Made by a program: the position numbers and the translations under genes
From: Methylobacteriaceae bacterium
GTDB lineage: Bacteria > Pseudomonadota > Alphaproteobacteria > Rhizobiales > Beijerinckiaceae
Assembly: GCA_016793505.1 (NCBI GenBank)
Contig: JAEULW010000190.1
Coordinates: 1-42,486, forward strand
Reading direction: 5' to 3'
Length of the DNA: 42,486 nt
Notes under the pieces: generated by a model
Databases searched by the model: none
What the model saw: only the letters and a program-made list of their open reading frames with translations
Told to the model about the DNA's origin: nothing
In this document: one piece after another, positions 1 to 7,965 of the stretch
How positions within the stretch are numbered: position 1 is the stretch's first letter
Layout of the letters: each line of letters begins with the position of its first letter

Positions 1-1174
1 GGCGGGGATCGGCGACGGCGCGCCGGGCGAGCGCGATGTCGGCGTCGTCGAGCGCCGGCTTCCTGGCGATGGCGCGCAGCGCGTTCGAGACAAGCCCCTG
101 CTTTTCTACGCCGAAGCGCGCCTCGCCCGGTTCGGACAGGATGCGCGCGGCGAGCGTCGCGTCCGGGGCAGGCGCGGCTTTCAGATCGAGGTCGAGCCTG
201 TAGCCGAACGTGTCGCGCAGCGCCTGTTCGAGATCGATCGGTCGCGCGCGGCCGGCTGCGCTGCGCAGCTCCGGCCCGTCGCCCGTCTGCATCGACAGGC
301 GCCAGCCGATGTGGAAGGGCGTCGGAAGCTGACGCCAGTTGGTCTCGGTCTGTCGGCGCAACAGCGTCGTCTGCGCGCCGGCGAGGTCGGCGATCTCCAG
401 CCGCCTTTCAGCGCCGGGAGCGACCAGAGGCAGGGCGCCCGGCGAGGCGACAGCGCGCTCGCCCTTGCGGGTCGGCCCGGGATGGCGGGACGTCAGCGTC
501 ACGCGCACGTCCATCGGATCGTTCGCCGTCAGGTCGGGCACGATGCAGCGACCCTCGACCAGCGCGCGCGCCGTCGCCGGCTCGGCGGTCTCGGCGTGGG
601 CGAAGACGGCGGGGCAGGTCGCGCGCCGCTCGAAGCGATAGGTGATCGCGCCGGTGCGCTCCGGCTTTGCGCCGCCGAGGCCGCGGACGCTGGCGATCCG
701 CACGGCGTCCGCCTCGCCGCCGATGAGCAGCTTCTGGCAGACCTTGTCGCAGGGCAGGGCGGCGAGCGCATCGCCGCGGCCGTTCCAGAAGCGCGCCTGA
801 TCGATGAATTCGACCCGGCGCGGCGCGGCGGCGCGAGGCAAGGCGACATCGTGCGCGGCGGCGGCGTTCGCCTGCCGTTCGGCGATGGCCGTCGCCAGTC
901 CCGGCAGGCCATAGGCGAGGGCGGGAGGGCCGAAGGCGGCGGCGGCGAGGGCGGCGAGGGTCGCGCCGGAGCGCAGCAGGAAGGCCGCCGGCGCGAGCGA
1001 CAGCGCGTAGCAGAACAGCGTCGGGATCAAGAGCAGCGGCGCGCCGAGGCCGAGCGTGAAGATAACGAGGATCGTGGCGATCCCGGGCACCGCGAGGAGC
1101 GCGGCGGCGACGCCGAGCGCGGCCGTCACGCCGACGTAAATCCAGAGCAACGTGATGCGGGCGGCCGGCGCCAT
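1..1174 (-). CDS. Unknown membrane-anchored protein (3' end outside window)
   Basis: A minus-strand frame is open for 391 codons from an ATG at 1174 to the window edge, so the C-terminus is missing. An in-frame TAG lies four codons upstream of this ATG, which fixes the start at or after it. The N-terminus has about three hydrophobic stretches (residues ~8-28, 33-60 and 70-92, rich in Ala and Leu). A polar, probably extracytoplasmic, region follows, with a CDKVC cysteine pair near residue 145. I do not recognise a family. It sits 40 nt behind the stop of the DctR-like regulator on the same strand and could be co-transcribed with it, but nothing ties the functions together. Codon use matches its neighbours. 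A function cannot be assigned; that the frame is coding is well supported by its length, composition and start context. Confidence 0.7.
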   Translation of the reverse strand, partial: MAPAARITLLWIYVGVTAALGVAAALLAVPGIATILVIFTLGLGAPLLLIPTLFCYALSLAPAAFLLRSGATLAALAAAAFGPPALAYGLPGLATAIAERQANAAAAHDVALPRAAAPRRVEFIDQARFWNGRGDALAALPCDKVCQKLLIGGEADAVRIASVRGLGGAKPERTGAITYRFERRATCPAVFAHAETAEPATARALVEGRCIVPDLTANDPMDVRVTLTSRHPGPTRKGERAVASPGALPLVAPGAERRLEIADLAGAQTTLLRRQTETNWRQLPTPFHIGWRLSMQTGDGPELRSAAGRARPIDLEQALRDTFGYRLDLDLKAAPAPDATLAARILSEPGEARFGVEKQGLVSNALRAIARKPALDDADIALARRAVADPR

Positions 1175-1214
1175 CGCGGCAGACTAGGCGCGCGCCCTTA
1201 AGATGCGCTGAATC

Positions 1215-1820
1215 TCAACCCCTCGCGGCGGCGAGCAGATTGGCGAGCTCCACCGCCGAGCGCACGCCCATCTTTTCGAGGGCGCGGGCGCGATGCACCT
1301 CGACGGTGCGCATGGCGATGCCGAGTTCGTCGGCGATGACCTTGTTCATGCGGCCGGCAAGCATCAGCTCCATCACCTGTCGCTCGCGTTCGGACAGCGT
1401 GGCCAGGCGATGGGCCACCGTGTCGCGCCGCTCGCGCGCGGCGCGGGACTCGTCGTCGGCCGCCAGCACGGCCAGCACGCGGTCGACGAGATCATTGTCG
1501 TTGAAGGGTTTGACGACGAAGTCGCGCGCCCCCTTCTTTAGCGCCTCGACCGCCATCGGCACGTCGGCGTGGCCGGACAGGAAGATCACCGGCAGTTGCG
1601 CGCCGGCGGCGCAGAGGCGCTCGAACACCTCGAGCCCGCTCATGCCGCTCATGCGGACGTCGAGCAGCACGCAGCCTCGCGTCGGCGCGGCGGCGAGAAA
1701 GGCCTCGCCCGACAGATACGGCTTCGGCTCGACGCCGCGCGAGCGGAACAGGAAGCACAGCGCCTCCGAAAGCGCCGGATCGTCGTCGATGACGTGAACG
1801 ATGCGCCGTTCCGCGCTCAT
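1215..1820 (-). CDS. dctR: FixJ/DctR-type response regulator (LuxR-family output)
   Basis: This 201-residue protein has an N-terminal receiver domain with the acidic pocket D12-D14, phospho-acceptor Asp54 in LLDVRM, Ser82 in FLSGHAD and Lys104 in VVKPF. A LuxR/FixJ helix-turn-helix follows (~140-200, starting LSERERQVMEL). Regulators of this type are phosphorylated by a partner histidine kinase and activate sigma70 promoters. The ATG at 1820 overlaps the kinase stop by four bases (ATGA), so the two are translationally coupled. The frame is open further upstream, but that part is only the shadow of the kinase gene. The divergent dctQM genes match the Rhodobacter dctS-dctR arrangement, so control of C4-dicarboxylate or related TRAP uptake is the likely role. 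The family is clear; the target is inferred from context. Confidence 0.85.
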   Translation of the reverse strand: MSAERRIVHVIDDDPALSEALCFLFRSRGVEPKPYLSGEAFLAAAPTRGCVLLDVRMSGMSGLEVFERLCAAGAQLPVIFLSGHADVPMAVEALKKGARDFVVKPFNDNDLVDRVLAVLAADDESRAARERRDTVAHRLATLSERERQVMELMLAGRMNKVIADELGIAMRTVEVHRARALEKMGVRSAVELANLLAAARG

Positions 1821-3883
1821 GCCGCCTGCCCCGTCGGGGCGCCCGTCGTCGCCGCCTCGCCCTGCTCGGCGAGGCGCAGACGGAACGCGAAGGCGGCGCC
1901 GCCGCCCGGCGCGTTGGCGCCGGTCAGGCGGCCGCCATGAACCTCGACGATCGACCGGCAGATGGTCAGGCCGAGGCCCATGCCTTTCTCTTTCGTCGTC
2001 TGGAAAGGCGTGAACAGCCGGGCGGCGACGTCCGGCGGCAGGCCCGGGCCGTTGTCGCGCACGGCGAGCTCGATCTCGTCGTCGATGCGCCGGACCGTCA
2101 CGCGGATGCGGCGCGCCGCGCCCTGCGCCTGCGCGGCCTCGGCGGCGTTGCGCAGCAGATTGACGATCACCTGTTCGATCAGGATGCGATCGCCCTGGGC
2201 CGGCGCGTCGGCGGTCACGTCCAGCGCGATCTCGCCGTCGCGATGTTCGCGCCTTGCGCGCTCGACGCATTCGGCGGCGAGGGCGGCAAGGTCGAGCGGC
2301 TCGAAGCGCGGCTCGCTGCGGCGCACGAAATCCTGCACGCGGCGCAGGATGCGGCCGGCGCGTTGCGCCGCCTCGGCCGAGCGTTCGAGCGCGCCGCGCA
2401 GCACGTCGGGGTCGGCCTCGCCCTGCGCCAGCAGATTCAGCATGCCGGCGTTCCAGCTGGAGATCGCGGCGAGAGGCTGGTTGAGCTCATGGGCCACCAG
2501 AGAGGCCATCTCGCCGATGGTGACGAGCCGGGCCGTGCGCTCGAGCGTCTCGCTCTGTTCACGGGCGAGCGCCTCGGCCTGCCGGCGGGCGGTGATGTCG
2601 AGGAAGGAGCCGATCCAGCCGCGATGGGCGCCTTCGGCGTCGATCAACGGCGCCTCATAGACCAGCGCGTCGAACTCGACGCCGTCGCGGCGGCGGAAGC
2701 GGAACTCCATGCCCTGGTCGGGCATGTCGCCGACCAGCACCTTGTCGTGCAGGGCGCGCGTGCGGGCGATGTCCTCCTCGCGCCAGTAGGGCATCGGCGG
2801 GGCGCGGCCGACGAGGTCGGCCTCGCTCCAGCCGACCATGCGCTCGAAAGCGGCGTTGACCGAGATGATGCGGCCCTCGAGATCGCGGGCGCGCATGCCG
2901 ATGGTCAGCGAATCCTCCATCGAGCGGCGGAAGGCGGTCTCCTCGCGCAGCCGGCGCTCGGACTCGCGTCGGCGCGCCAGATGGCGGGCGCGCGCCCACA
3001 GGCTCGCGGCGGCGACGATCGCCATCGCGGCGATGGCGCCGAGCAGGGCGTTCTGCGTGACGTTCGAGGGGCGGGCATAGGCGGCGACGGTCAGGAACAG
3101 GCCGGGCGCGATCGGGCCGAAGGCGGACTTGTGCGGAGCGATGGCGGGATCGGCCTCGCCGCGGGCGCGCCGGGCGAGCGGCTCGTCGTCGGCGTCGACA
3201 ATGGCGAGGGCGAGCCGCTCGGCCACCCACCAGGGCGCCTGCTGGGCGAGCAGCTTGTCGAGCGAGACCTGCGCGACGACGAAGGCGCCGGCGGCGCCCT
3301 GGGCGGAGGCCGGCGCGACGATGGCCAGCGCCGGTCCGCCTTCGGCGGGCCGCACCACGCCGGTGATCACGGCGTGCCGCGACACGGTCGAGGCGGCGCG
3401 CGCCGTTGCGAACTCCTCGGCGCCGAGGCCCATCTGCGCCACAGAATCCGGCCGGTCCTGCGCGCCCGCAGATATTTCTCCGCCGGCCTCGACCAGAGCC
3501 AGGGCGGCGAATTCGGCATAGGCCGCCGACAGCGTGCGGGCGCGGGCGGCGAAGGCCTCGCCGGCGAGGCCGCCGCGCTGGGTGTCCTCGGCGAGGCGCT
3601 GCACCGCCTCGCGCTGCGAGGACAGGGCGAAATCGAGCGCCTCGCCGACCCACAGCGCGTCGCGCACCAGATCGAGGCGGCGCGTCTCGCGCTCCTGACG
3701 GTCGGCGAGCAGAACCAGCGCGGCGACGAGGGCGGCGAGCAGGGCGATCGAGGCGAGCGGCAAGGCTTCGCCGCCCCAGCCGAACAGGCGGGTGAGAATG
3801 CGCCGGCGGCGATCCGCCCGCGGCGCAACGACGCTACCCGCCTCGATCGCGGCCTCCCGGTTTGCGCGGCTGCGGAAATCCAC
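1817..3883 (-). CDS. dctS: DctS/DctB-like sensor histidine kinase with PAS domain
   Basis: This membrane sensor kinase is about 688 residues long. One transmembrane helix lies near residues 41-60, a ~210-residue periplasmic sensing region follows, and a second helix lies near 278-296. After these come a PAS domain (~320-440), the dimerisation box with phospho-acceptor His near residue 465 (AHELNQPLAAIS), and an ATPase domain with N box NLLRNAAEA, DNGPGLPP and GMGLGLTICRS. The two-helix, periplasmic-sensor, PAS layout is that of DctS/DctB dicarboxylate sensors. The frame stays open into dctQ, but upstream ATGs (for example 4000) would overlap the divergent gene. A GTG at 3883 behind AAGG is preferred, and the start remains uncertain. 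The ligand is unknown. It forms an operon with the regulator and is divergent from dctQM. Confidence 0.85.
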   Translation of the reverse strand: MDFRSRANREAAIEAGSVVAPRADRRRRILTRLFGWGGEALPLASIALLAALVAALVLLADRQERETRRLDLVRDALWVGEALDFALSSQREAVQRLAEDTQRGGLAGEAFAARARTLSAAYAEFAALALVEAGGEISAGAQDRPDSVAQMGLGAEEFATARAASTVSRHAVITGVVRPAEGGPALAIVAPASAQGAAGAFVVAQVSLDKLLAQQAPWWVAERLALAIVDADDEPLARRARGEADPAIAPHKSAFGPIAPGLFLTVAAYARPSNVTQNALLGAIAAMAIVAAASLWARARHLARRRESERRLREETAFRRSMEDSLTIGMRARDLEGRIISVNAAFERMVGWSEADLVGRAPPMPYWREEDIARTRALHDKVLVGDMPDQGMEFRFRRRDGVEFDALVYEAPLIDAEGAHRGWIGSFLDITARRQAEALAREQSETLERTARLVTIGEMASLVAHELNQPLAAISSWNAGMLNLLAQGEADPDVLRGALERSAEAAQRAGRILRRVQDFVRRSEPRFEPLDLAALAAECVERARREHRDGEIALDVTADAPAQGDRILIEQVIVNLLRNAAEAAQAQGAARRIRVTVRRIDDEIELAVRDNGPGLPPDVAARLFTPFQTTKEKGMGLGLTICRSIVEVHGGRLTGANAPGGGAAFAFRLRLAEQGEAATTGAPTGQAA

Positions 3884-3998
3884 AATAGTGACGTCGCCCT
3901 TCCGGCGCAAAGATGCCAGGGGAGGAGCAGATCGCCGAAGGCGCCGCACAGGGCCGGGCGATGCGGGCGCGTCAGCGCCGAGCGGGGGAGGGACAGGC
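3884..3998. promoter_or_regulatory. Divergent control region between dctSR and dctQM
   Basis: These 115 bases separate the chosen kinase start from the dctQ start and must hold both promoters, unless the kinase begins further upstream. A strong Shine-Dalgarno (GGGGAGGGA, about 3984-3992) stands seven bases before the dctQ ATG. I do not see a convincing -35/-10 pair or a clean palindrome for the response regulator. Confidence 0.4.
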
Positions 3999-4556
3999 AT
4001 GATACGCATCCTCGACAGGCTCGAGGAGATCATCATCGCGACGCTGATGGCGGCGGCGACGATCATCATCTTCATCGCGGTGGCGCATCGCTACGGCTCG
4101 GGCGTCGGATTTCTCTATCCGTATCTGCGCAACATCCATCTCGGCTGGGCGCAGGAGCTGTGCATCTACATGTTCGTGTGGATGGCCAAGTTCGGCGCCG
4201 CCTATGGCGTGCGCCAGGGCATCCATGTCGGCGTCGACGTGCTGGTCAACATGGTGCCGGCCGAGGAGCGCCGGCCGCTGGTGCTGATGGCGCTGTTCTC
4301 GGGCGCGCTGTTCACCTTCATCATCGGCTCGCTCGGAACCTATTTCGTGTTCCATATGGCGCAGACCGAGCAGGTCTCGGCCGATCTCGAATGGCCGATG
4401 TGGATCATCTATCTGGCGATCCCGCTCGGCTCCTACCTCATGTGCTTCCGCTTCCTGCAGGTGGCTTACAACTATGCGCGCTTCGGCACCCTGCCGGCGC
4501 ATGACCACAGCCACGTCGCGGGCGTCGAAACCGAACAGGCGGAGGCTGCGCGATGA
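3999..4556 (+). CDS. dctQ: TRAP transporter small permease (DctQ)
   Basis: This 185-residue inner-membrane protein has four hydrophobic helices and the DctQ layout: a short cytoplasmic N-terminus (MIRILDRLEE), a first helix, and the amphipathic WAQELCIYMFVWMAKFG segment. DctQ joins DctM to form the membrane part of a tripartite ATP-independent transporter that takes up carboxylates or sugar acids on a sodium gradient, loading from a periplasmic DctP. The start is the ATG at 3999 with a strong GGGGAGGGA behind it; in-frame codons before it lie in the intergenic region. The stop overlaps dctM by four bases (ATGA). The divergent two-component pair suggests substrate induction. No dctP is adjacent, so the binding protein must come from elsewhere. 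Confidence 0.93.
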   Translation: MIRILDRLEEIIIATLMAAATIIIFIAVAHRYGSGVGFLYPYLRNIHLGWAQELCIYMFVWMAKFGAAYGVRQGIHVGVDVLVNMVPAEERRPLVLMALFSGALFTFIIGSLGTYFVFHMAQTEQVSADLEWPMWIIYLAIPLGSYLMCFRFLQVAYNYARFGTLPAHDHSHVAGVETEQAEAAR

Positions 4557-6007
4557 TCGGCGCTTCGGCTCAACCCCGCCACATCCGCGGGCTTCTCCCC
4601 TTCCTCATCATCGCTCCGATCGTCTTCGTCGCGCTCGCCTTCCTGGCGAAGTTCGGAGTCGTCTCGATGGGCGGCGGGATGCGCGTGACGATGGTGTTCG
4701 CGCTGCTGGTCACGCTGATGCTGACCGGCATGCCGATCTCCATCGCGCTCGGCCTGACCGTGCTCGTGTTCATGTTCACGCTGACCGAGGTCGATCCGCA
4801 GACGGTGGCGCTGAAGCTGTTCACCGGCATCGAGAAGTTCGAGATCATGGCGATCCCGTTCTTCATCCTGGCCGGCAACTTCCTCACCCATGGCGGCGTC
4901 GCCCGCCGCATGATCAACTTCGCCACCTCGATGATCGGCCACTGGCATGGCGGCCTCGGCCTTGCCGGCGTCATGGCCTGCGCGCTGTTCGCCGCCGTGT
5001 CGGGCTCCTCGCCCGCCACCGTGGTGGCGATCGGCTCGATCATCCTGCCGGCGATGGTGCGTCAGGGCTTCCCGCCGCGCTTCGGCGCCGGCGTGATCAC
5101 GACGTCGGGCGCGCTCGGCATCCTGATTCCGCCCTCGATCGTCATGGTGATGTACGCCGTGGCGACCGCCGGCATCGTCGTGCAGGGACCGGACGGCAAG
5201 AATGTCGGCTCGGCCTCGGTCGGCCAGCTGTTCATCGCCGGCGTCGTGCCCGGCCTGATGCTCGCCTCTATGCTCGGCCTCACCACCTGGTGGCGCGCCA
5301 AGAAGAACAACTATCCGCGTCTGCCCAAGGCGCCGTGGAGCGAGCGCATCAAGGCGTTGACCGAGAGCTTCTGGGGTCTCGCCCTGATCGTCATCGTGCT
5401 CGGCGGCATCTACACCGGCATGTTCACGCCGACGGAAGCGGCGGCGATGAGCGCGGTCTACGCCTTCATCATCGCGGTGTTCGTCTACAAGGACATCACG
5501 CTGAAGGAGGTGCCGAAGATCCTGCTCGACTCGGCGTCGATGTCGGCGATGCTGCTCTACATCATCACCAACGCGGTGCTGTTCTCCTTCCTGATGACCT
5601 CCGAGCAGATCCCGCAGCAGATGGCGAGCTGGATGATCGGCATGGGCCTCGGCTGGATCGGCTTCCTGCTGCTGGTGAACATCCTGCTGCTGCTCGCCGG
5701 CAACGTGATGGAGCCGTCCTCGATCGTGCTGATCATGGCGCCGATCCTGTTCCCGGTCGCCGCCAAGCTCGGCATCGATCCGGTGCATTTCGGCATCCTG
5801 ATCGTCGTCAACATGGAAGTGGGCATGTGCCACCCGCCGGTCGGCCTCAATCTCTACGTCGCCTCCGGCATCACCAAGATGGGCATCACGGAACTCACCA
5901 TCGCGGTGTGGCCGTGGCTGCTCACCATGCTCGTCTTCCTCGTCATGGTGACCTACATCCCGGACATCTCGCTGTGGCTGCCGAAGATGCTGGGGGTCGT
6001 GAAGTAG
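4553..6007 (+). CDS. dctM: TRAP transporter large permease (DctM)
   Basis: This 484-residue polytopic protein is the ion-coupled transport subunit of a TRAP system. It has about twelve hydrophobic helices, with the family-typical stretches LTGMPISIALGL, IPFFILAGNFL, SGSSPATVVAIGSIILPAM and LGILIPPSIVMVMY near the N-terminal half, and FGILIVVNMEVGMCHPPVG near the end. The length is slightly above the usual ~430, owing to an N-terminal extension with an extra hydrophobic helix and a longer loop near residue 215. It is translationally coupled to dctQ. An 11-bp hairpin 33 bases after the stop probably ends the operon. Substrate cannot be read from DctM alone. Confidence 0.95.
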   Translation: MIGASAQPRHIRGLLPFLIIAPIVFVALAFLAKFGVVSMGGGMRVTMVFALLVTLMLTGMPISIALGLTVLVFMFTLTEVDPQTVALKLFTGIEKFEIMAIPFFILAGNFLTHGGVARRMINFATSMIGHWHGGLGLAGVMACALFAAVSGSSPATVVAIGSIILPAMVRQGFPPRFGAGVITTSGALGILIPPSIVMVMYAVATAGIVVQGPDGKNVGSASVGQLFIAGVVPGLMLASMLGLTTWWRAKKNNYPRLPKAPWSERIKALTESFWGLALIVIVLGGIYTGMFTPTEAAAMSAVYAFIIAVFVYKDITLKEVPKILLDSASMSAMLLYIITNAVLFSFLMTSEQIPQQMASWMIGMGLGWIGFLLLVNILLLLAGNVMEPSSIVLIMAPILFPVAAKLGIDPVHFGILIVVNMEVGMCHPPVGLNLYVASGITKMGITELTIAVWPWLLTMLVFLVMVTYIPDISLWLPKMLGVVK

Positions 6008-6040
6008 CGCTTCACGCTCTCACGCGTCCGTGATCGCGAT

Positions 6041-6066
6041 GGGCCGCCGGCCGACGCCGGCGGCCC
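6041..6066 (+). terminator. Hairpin terminator after dctM
   Basis: A perfect 11-bp inverted repeat (GGGCCGCCGGC, loop CGAC, GCCGGCGGCCC) lies 33 bases beyond the dctM stop and is followed by TTGACATTTT. The stem is very strong; the T-run is imperfect. Most likely it ends the dctQM transcript and insulates it from the tetR operon. Its right arm touches the TTGACA taken as the tetR -35. Confidence 0.6.
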
Positions 6067-6107
6067 TTGACATTTTGTCGCAGCGCACCAAAAAAGAACG
6101 ATCGTTC
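6067..6107 (+). promoter_or_regulatory. Promoter and operator of the tetR-RND operon
   Basis: A consensus -35 TTGACA (6067-6072) is followed by an A-rich stretch where the -10 should be, and then by a perfect 12-bp palindrome GAACGATCGTTC (6096-6107), 20 bases before the TetR ATG. Such short AT-flanked palindromes over the promoter are typical autoregulatory sites of TetR repressors of efflux pumps. The -10 is poor, so only the palindrome and the -35 are firm. Confidence 0.6.
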
Positions 6108-6127
6108 GTTTTGGATGCGTCTCCGAC

Positions 6128-6766
6128 ATGCCGAAATTGTCCGAACAGGCGCAGGAATCGCGCCGCGCGCATATTCTCGAGGCGGCCGAGGCGTGTTTCG
6201 CCCGCGCCGGCTTCCACCGCACGACGATGCAGGACATCTGTCGGGAGGCGGGGGTAAGCCCCGGAGCGCTCTATCTTTATTTCGCCTCCAAGGAGGCCCT
6301 CATCGAGGGCATCGCGGAGCGCGACCGCAAGGAGGTGCTGGCCGAATTCGCCGTCGCGGCGGGCAAGGCCAGCCTGATCGACGGGCTCGCGGAGGTGCTG
6401 CGCGCCTGCGTCATCGACGCGCCCGCCCATCGTCCCGCCCTGCTGATGGAGATGGGCGCGGAGGCGACGCGCAATCCGGCGGTGTCGCGCACGGTGCTCG
6501 CCTGCGACGGGGCGATCCGCGGCCAGCTCGAGGCGGTGCTGGGCGAGGCGATCGCGCGCGGCGAGATCGCCCCGGTGGTCCCGGCGGCGACGATCGCGGC
6601 GCTGATGGCGGTGGTCGCCGACGGGCTGTTCTGGCGGCGGGCGGTCGACCCGTCCTTCGACTGCGCCGCGCTCGGGCCGCATATCACCGGCATGTTCGGC
6701 TCGCTGCTCAATCCGCATGCGGGCGTTGCGCCCGCGCTCGCTCCTCCGACCATGGCTGACGCCTGA
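6128..6766 (+). CDS. TetR/AcrR-family transcriptional repressor
   Basis: This 212-residue regulator has the N-terminal TetR helix-turn-helix (residues ~14-60: ILEAAEACFARAGFH, TTMQDICREAGVSPGALY, LYFASKEALI) and a variable ligand-binding C-terminal domain. Members bind a palindrome as dimers and release it when a small toxic or signalling molecule binds. It is first in an operon with an RND adaptor and pump, its TGA sharing a base with the adaptor ATG, and the palindrome 20 bases upstream of its start is the likely operator. The simplest reading is autorepression of the whole efflux operon until a pump substrate appears. The inducer is unknown. Confidence 0.92.
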   Translation: MPKLSEQAQESRRAHILEAAEACFARAGFHRTTMQDICREAGVSPGALYLYFASKEALIEGIAERDRKEVLAEFAVAAGKASLIDGLAEVLRACVIDAPAHRPALLMEMGAEATRNPAVSRTVLACDGAIRGQLEAVLGEAIARGEIAPVVPAATIAALMAVVADGLFWRRAVDPSFDCAALGPHITGMFGSLLNPHAGVAPALAPPTMADA

Positions 6767-7965
6767 TGACCCGCGCCCTTCTGTTCGCTGCGCTGCTCGC
6801 GCTCGCCGCTCCCGCCGCCATCGCGGCCGACGCCGCGGTTCCGCCGGGCGCGGCCAAGGACGGCCGGGCGCTGCCGGTCGTCAGCGTCGCCCGCATCGCT
6901 CCGACCGAACTTGTCGAGACGGTGCGCGTCACCGGGACGCTGGTCGCCCGCGAGGACGTCGTCGTCGGCCCGGAGCTCGAAGGCGCGCGCATCGTCGAGA
7001 TTCTCGTCGACGAAGGCGACCGGGTTGAGAAGGGGCAGGTTCTCGCCCGCCTCGCCCGTGACACGCTCGACGCCCAGCTGGCGCAGTCCGCCGCGCAGCT
7101 CGCCCGCTCCGACGCCGCCATCGCGCAGGCGCGCGCGGCGATCGCGCAGGCCGAGGCGGCGCTGATGCAGAGCGGCCCGGCGCTGGAACGCGCGCAGGCG
7201 CTGGTCAAGCGCGGGGCCGGCACCGACGCGGCGCTCGACGCGCGCGAGGCCGAGCACGCCGCCAACAAGGCGCGTCTCGCCTCGGCGAAGGACGGGCTCG
7301 TCGCCGCCGAGGCCGAGAAGAAGGCGCTCGAGGCCGCGCGCCGCGAGCTGGAAGTTCGCGTCGGGCGCACCGAGGTGAAGGCGCCGGCGGCCGGGCTGAT
7401 CGCCCGCAAATCCGCCCGCCTCGGCGCCATCGCCTCGATGGCGGCGCCCGACGGGCTGTTCCGCATCGTCGCCGGCGGCGACGTCGAACTCGAGGCCGAG
7501 GCCCCGGATTTCCGTCTCGCCCGCATCCGCGAGGGCCAGAAAGCGGCGATCCTCGACGCCGCCGACCGTCGCCTCGAGGGAACGGTGCGTCTCGTCTCGC
7601 CGGAGATCGACCGGGCGAGCCGCATGGGTCGGCTGCGCATCGCGGTCGGCGTCGATCGCGGGTTGCGGGTCGGCGGCTTTGCCCGCGGCGAGATCGAGAC
7701 GGCGCGCCGCACCGCGCTCGCCGCGCCCGCCTCCGCGCTGCAGACCGATGGCGAGGGCCCCTATGCGCAGCTCGTGAAAGACGGCCGCATCGTCCAGCGC
7801 CGGGTGAAGACCGGCCTGTCGGTCGACGGGCGCGTCGAAATTCTCGACGGCCTCGTCGACGGCGACTCGGTGGTCGCGCGCGCCGGCGCCTTCTTGCGCG
7901 AGGGCGACGCGGTGGAGGCGCGCCCGGCCGCTGCGCGCGCCTGGACGGCGACGGAGACGCGCTGA
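6766..7965 (+). CDS. RND efflux periplasmic adaptor subunit (HlyD/MFP family)
   Basis: This 399-residue protein has a signal peptide (cleavage near residue 20, AIAA-DAAV), a split biotinyl-lipoyl half-motif (DEGDRVEKGQVLARL near 80-95 and EVKAPAAGLIARKSARLG near 204-221), an Ala-rich coiled-coil hairpin between them (~100-200), and a beta-barrel/membrane-proximal end. Adaptors of this type bridge the inner-membrane RND pump to an outer-membrane channel. Start and stop each share one base with the neighbours (TetR before, pump after), so the three genes are one translational unit. No outer-membrane factor gene follows; a shared TolC-like channel encoded elsewhere is expected. Confidence 0.93.
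   Translation: MTRALLFAALLALAAPAAIAADAAVPPGAAKDGRALPVVSVARIAPTELVETVRVTGTLVAREDVVVGPELEGARIVEILVDEGDRVEKGQVLARLARDTLDAQLAQSAAQLARSDAAIAQARAAIAQAEAALMQSGPALERAQALVKRGAGTDAALDAREAEHAANKARLASAKDGLVAAEAEKKALEAARRELEVRVGRTEVKAPAAGLIARKSARLGAIASMAAPDGLFRIVAGGDVELEAEAPDFRLARIREGQKAAILDAADRRLEGTVRLVSPEIDRASRMGRLRIAVGVDRGLRVGGFARGEIETARRTALAAPASALQTDGEGPYAQLVKDGRIVQRRVKTGLSVDGRVEILDGLVDGDSVVARAGAFLREGDAVEARPAAARAWTATETR

Noticed and set aside
1937-4504. Very long plus-strand open frame antisense to the sensor kinase
   Set aside because: It is a mirror frame of a GC-rich gene; it has no family motifs, its composition is Arg/Gly/Ala-rich, and the kinase on the other strand has all its signatures.
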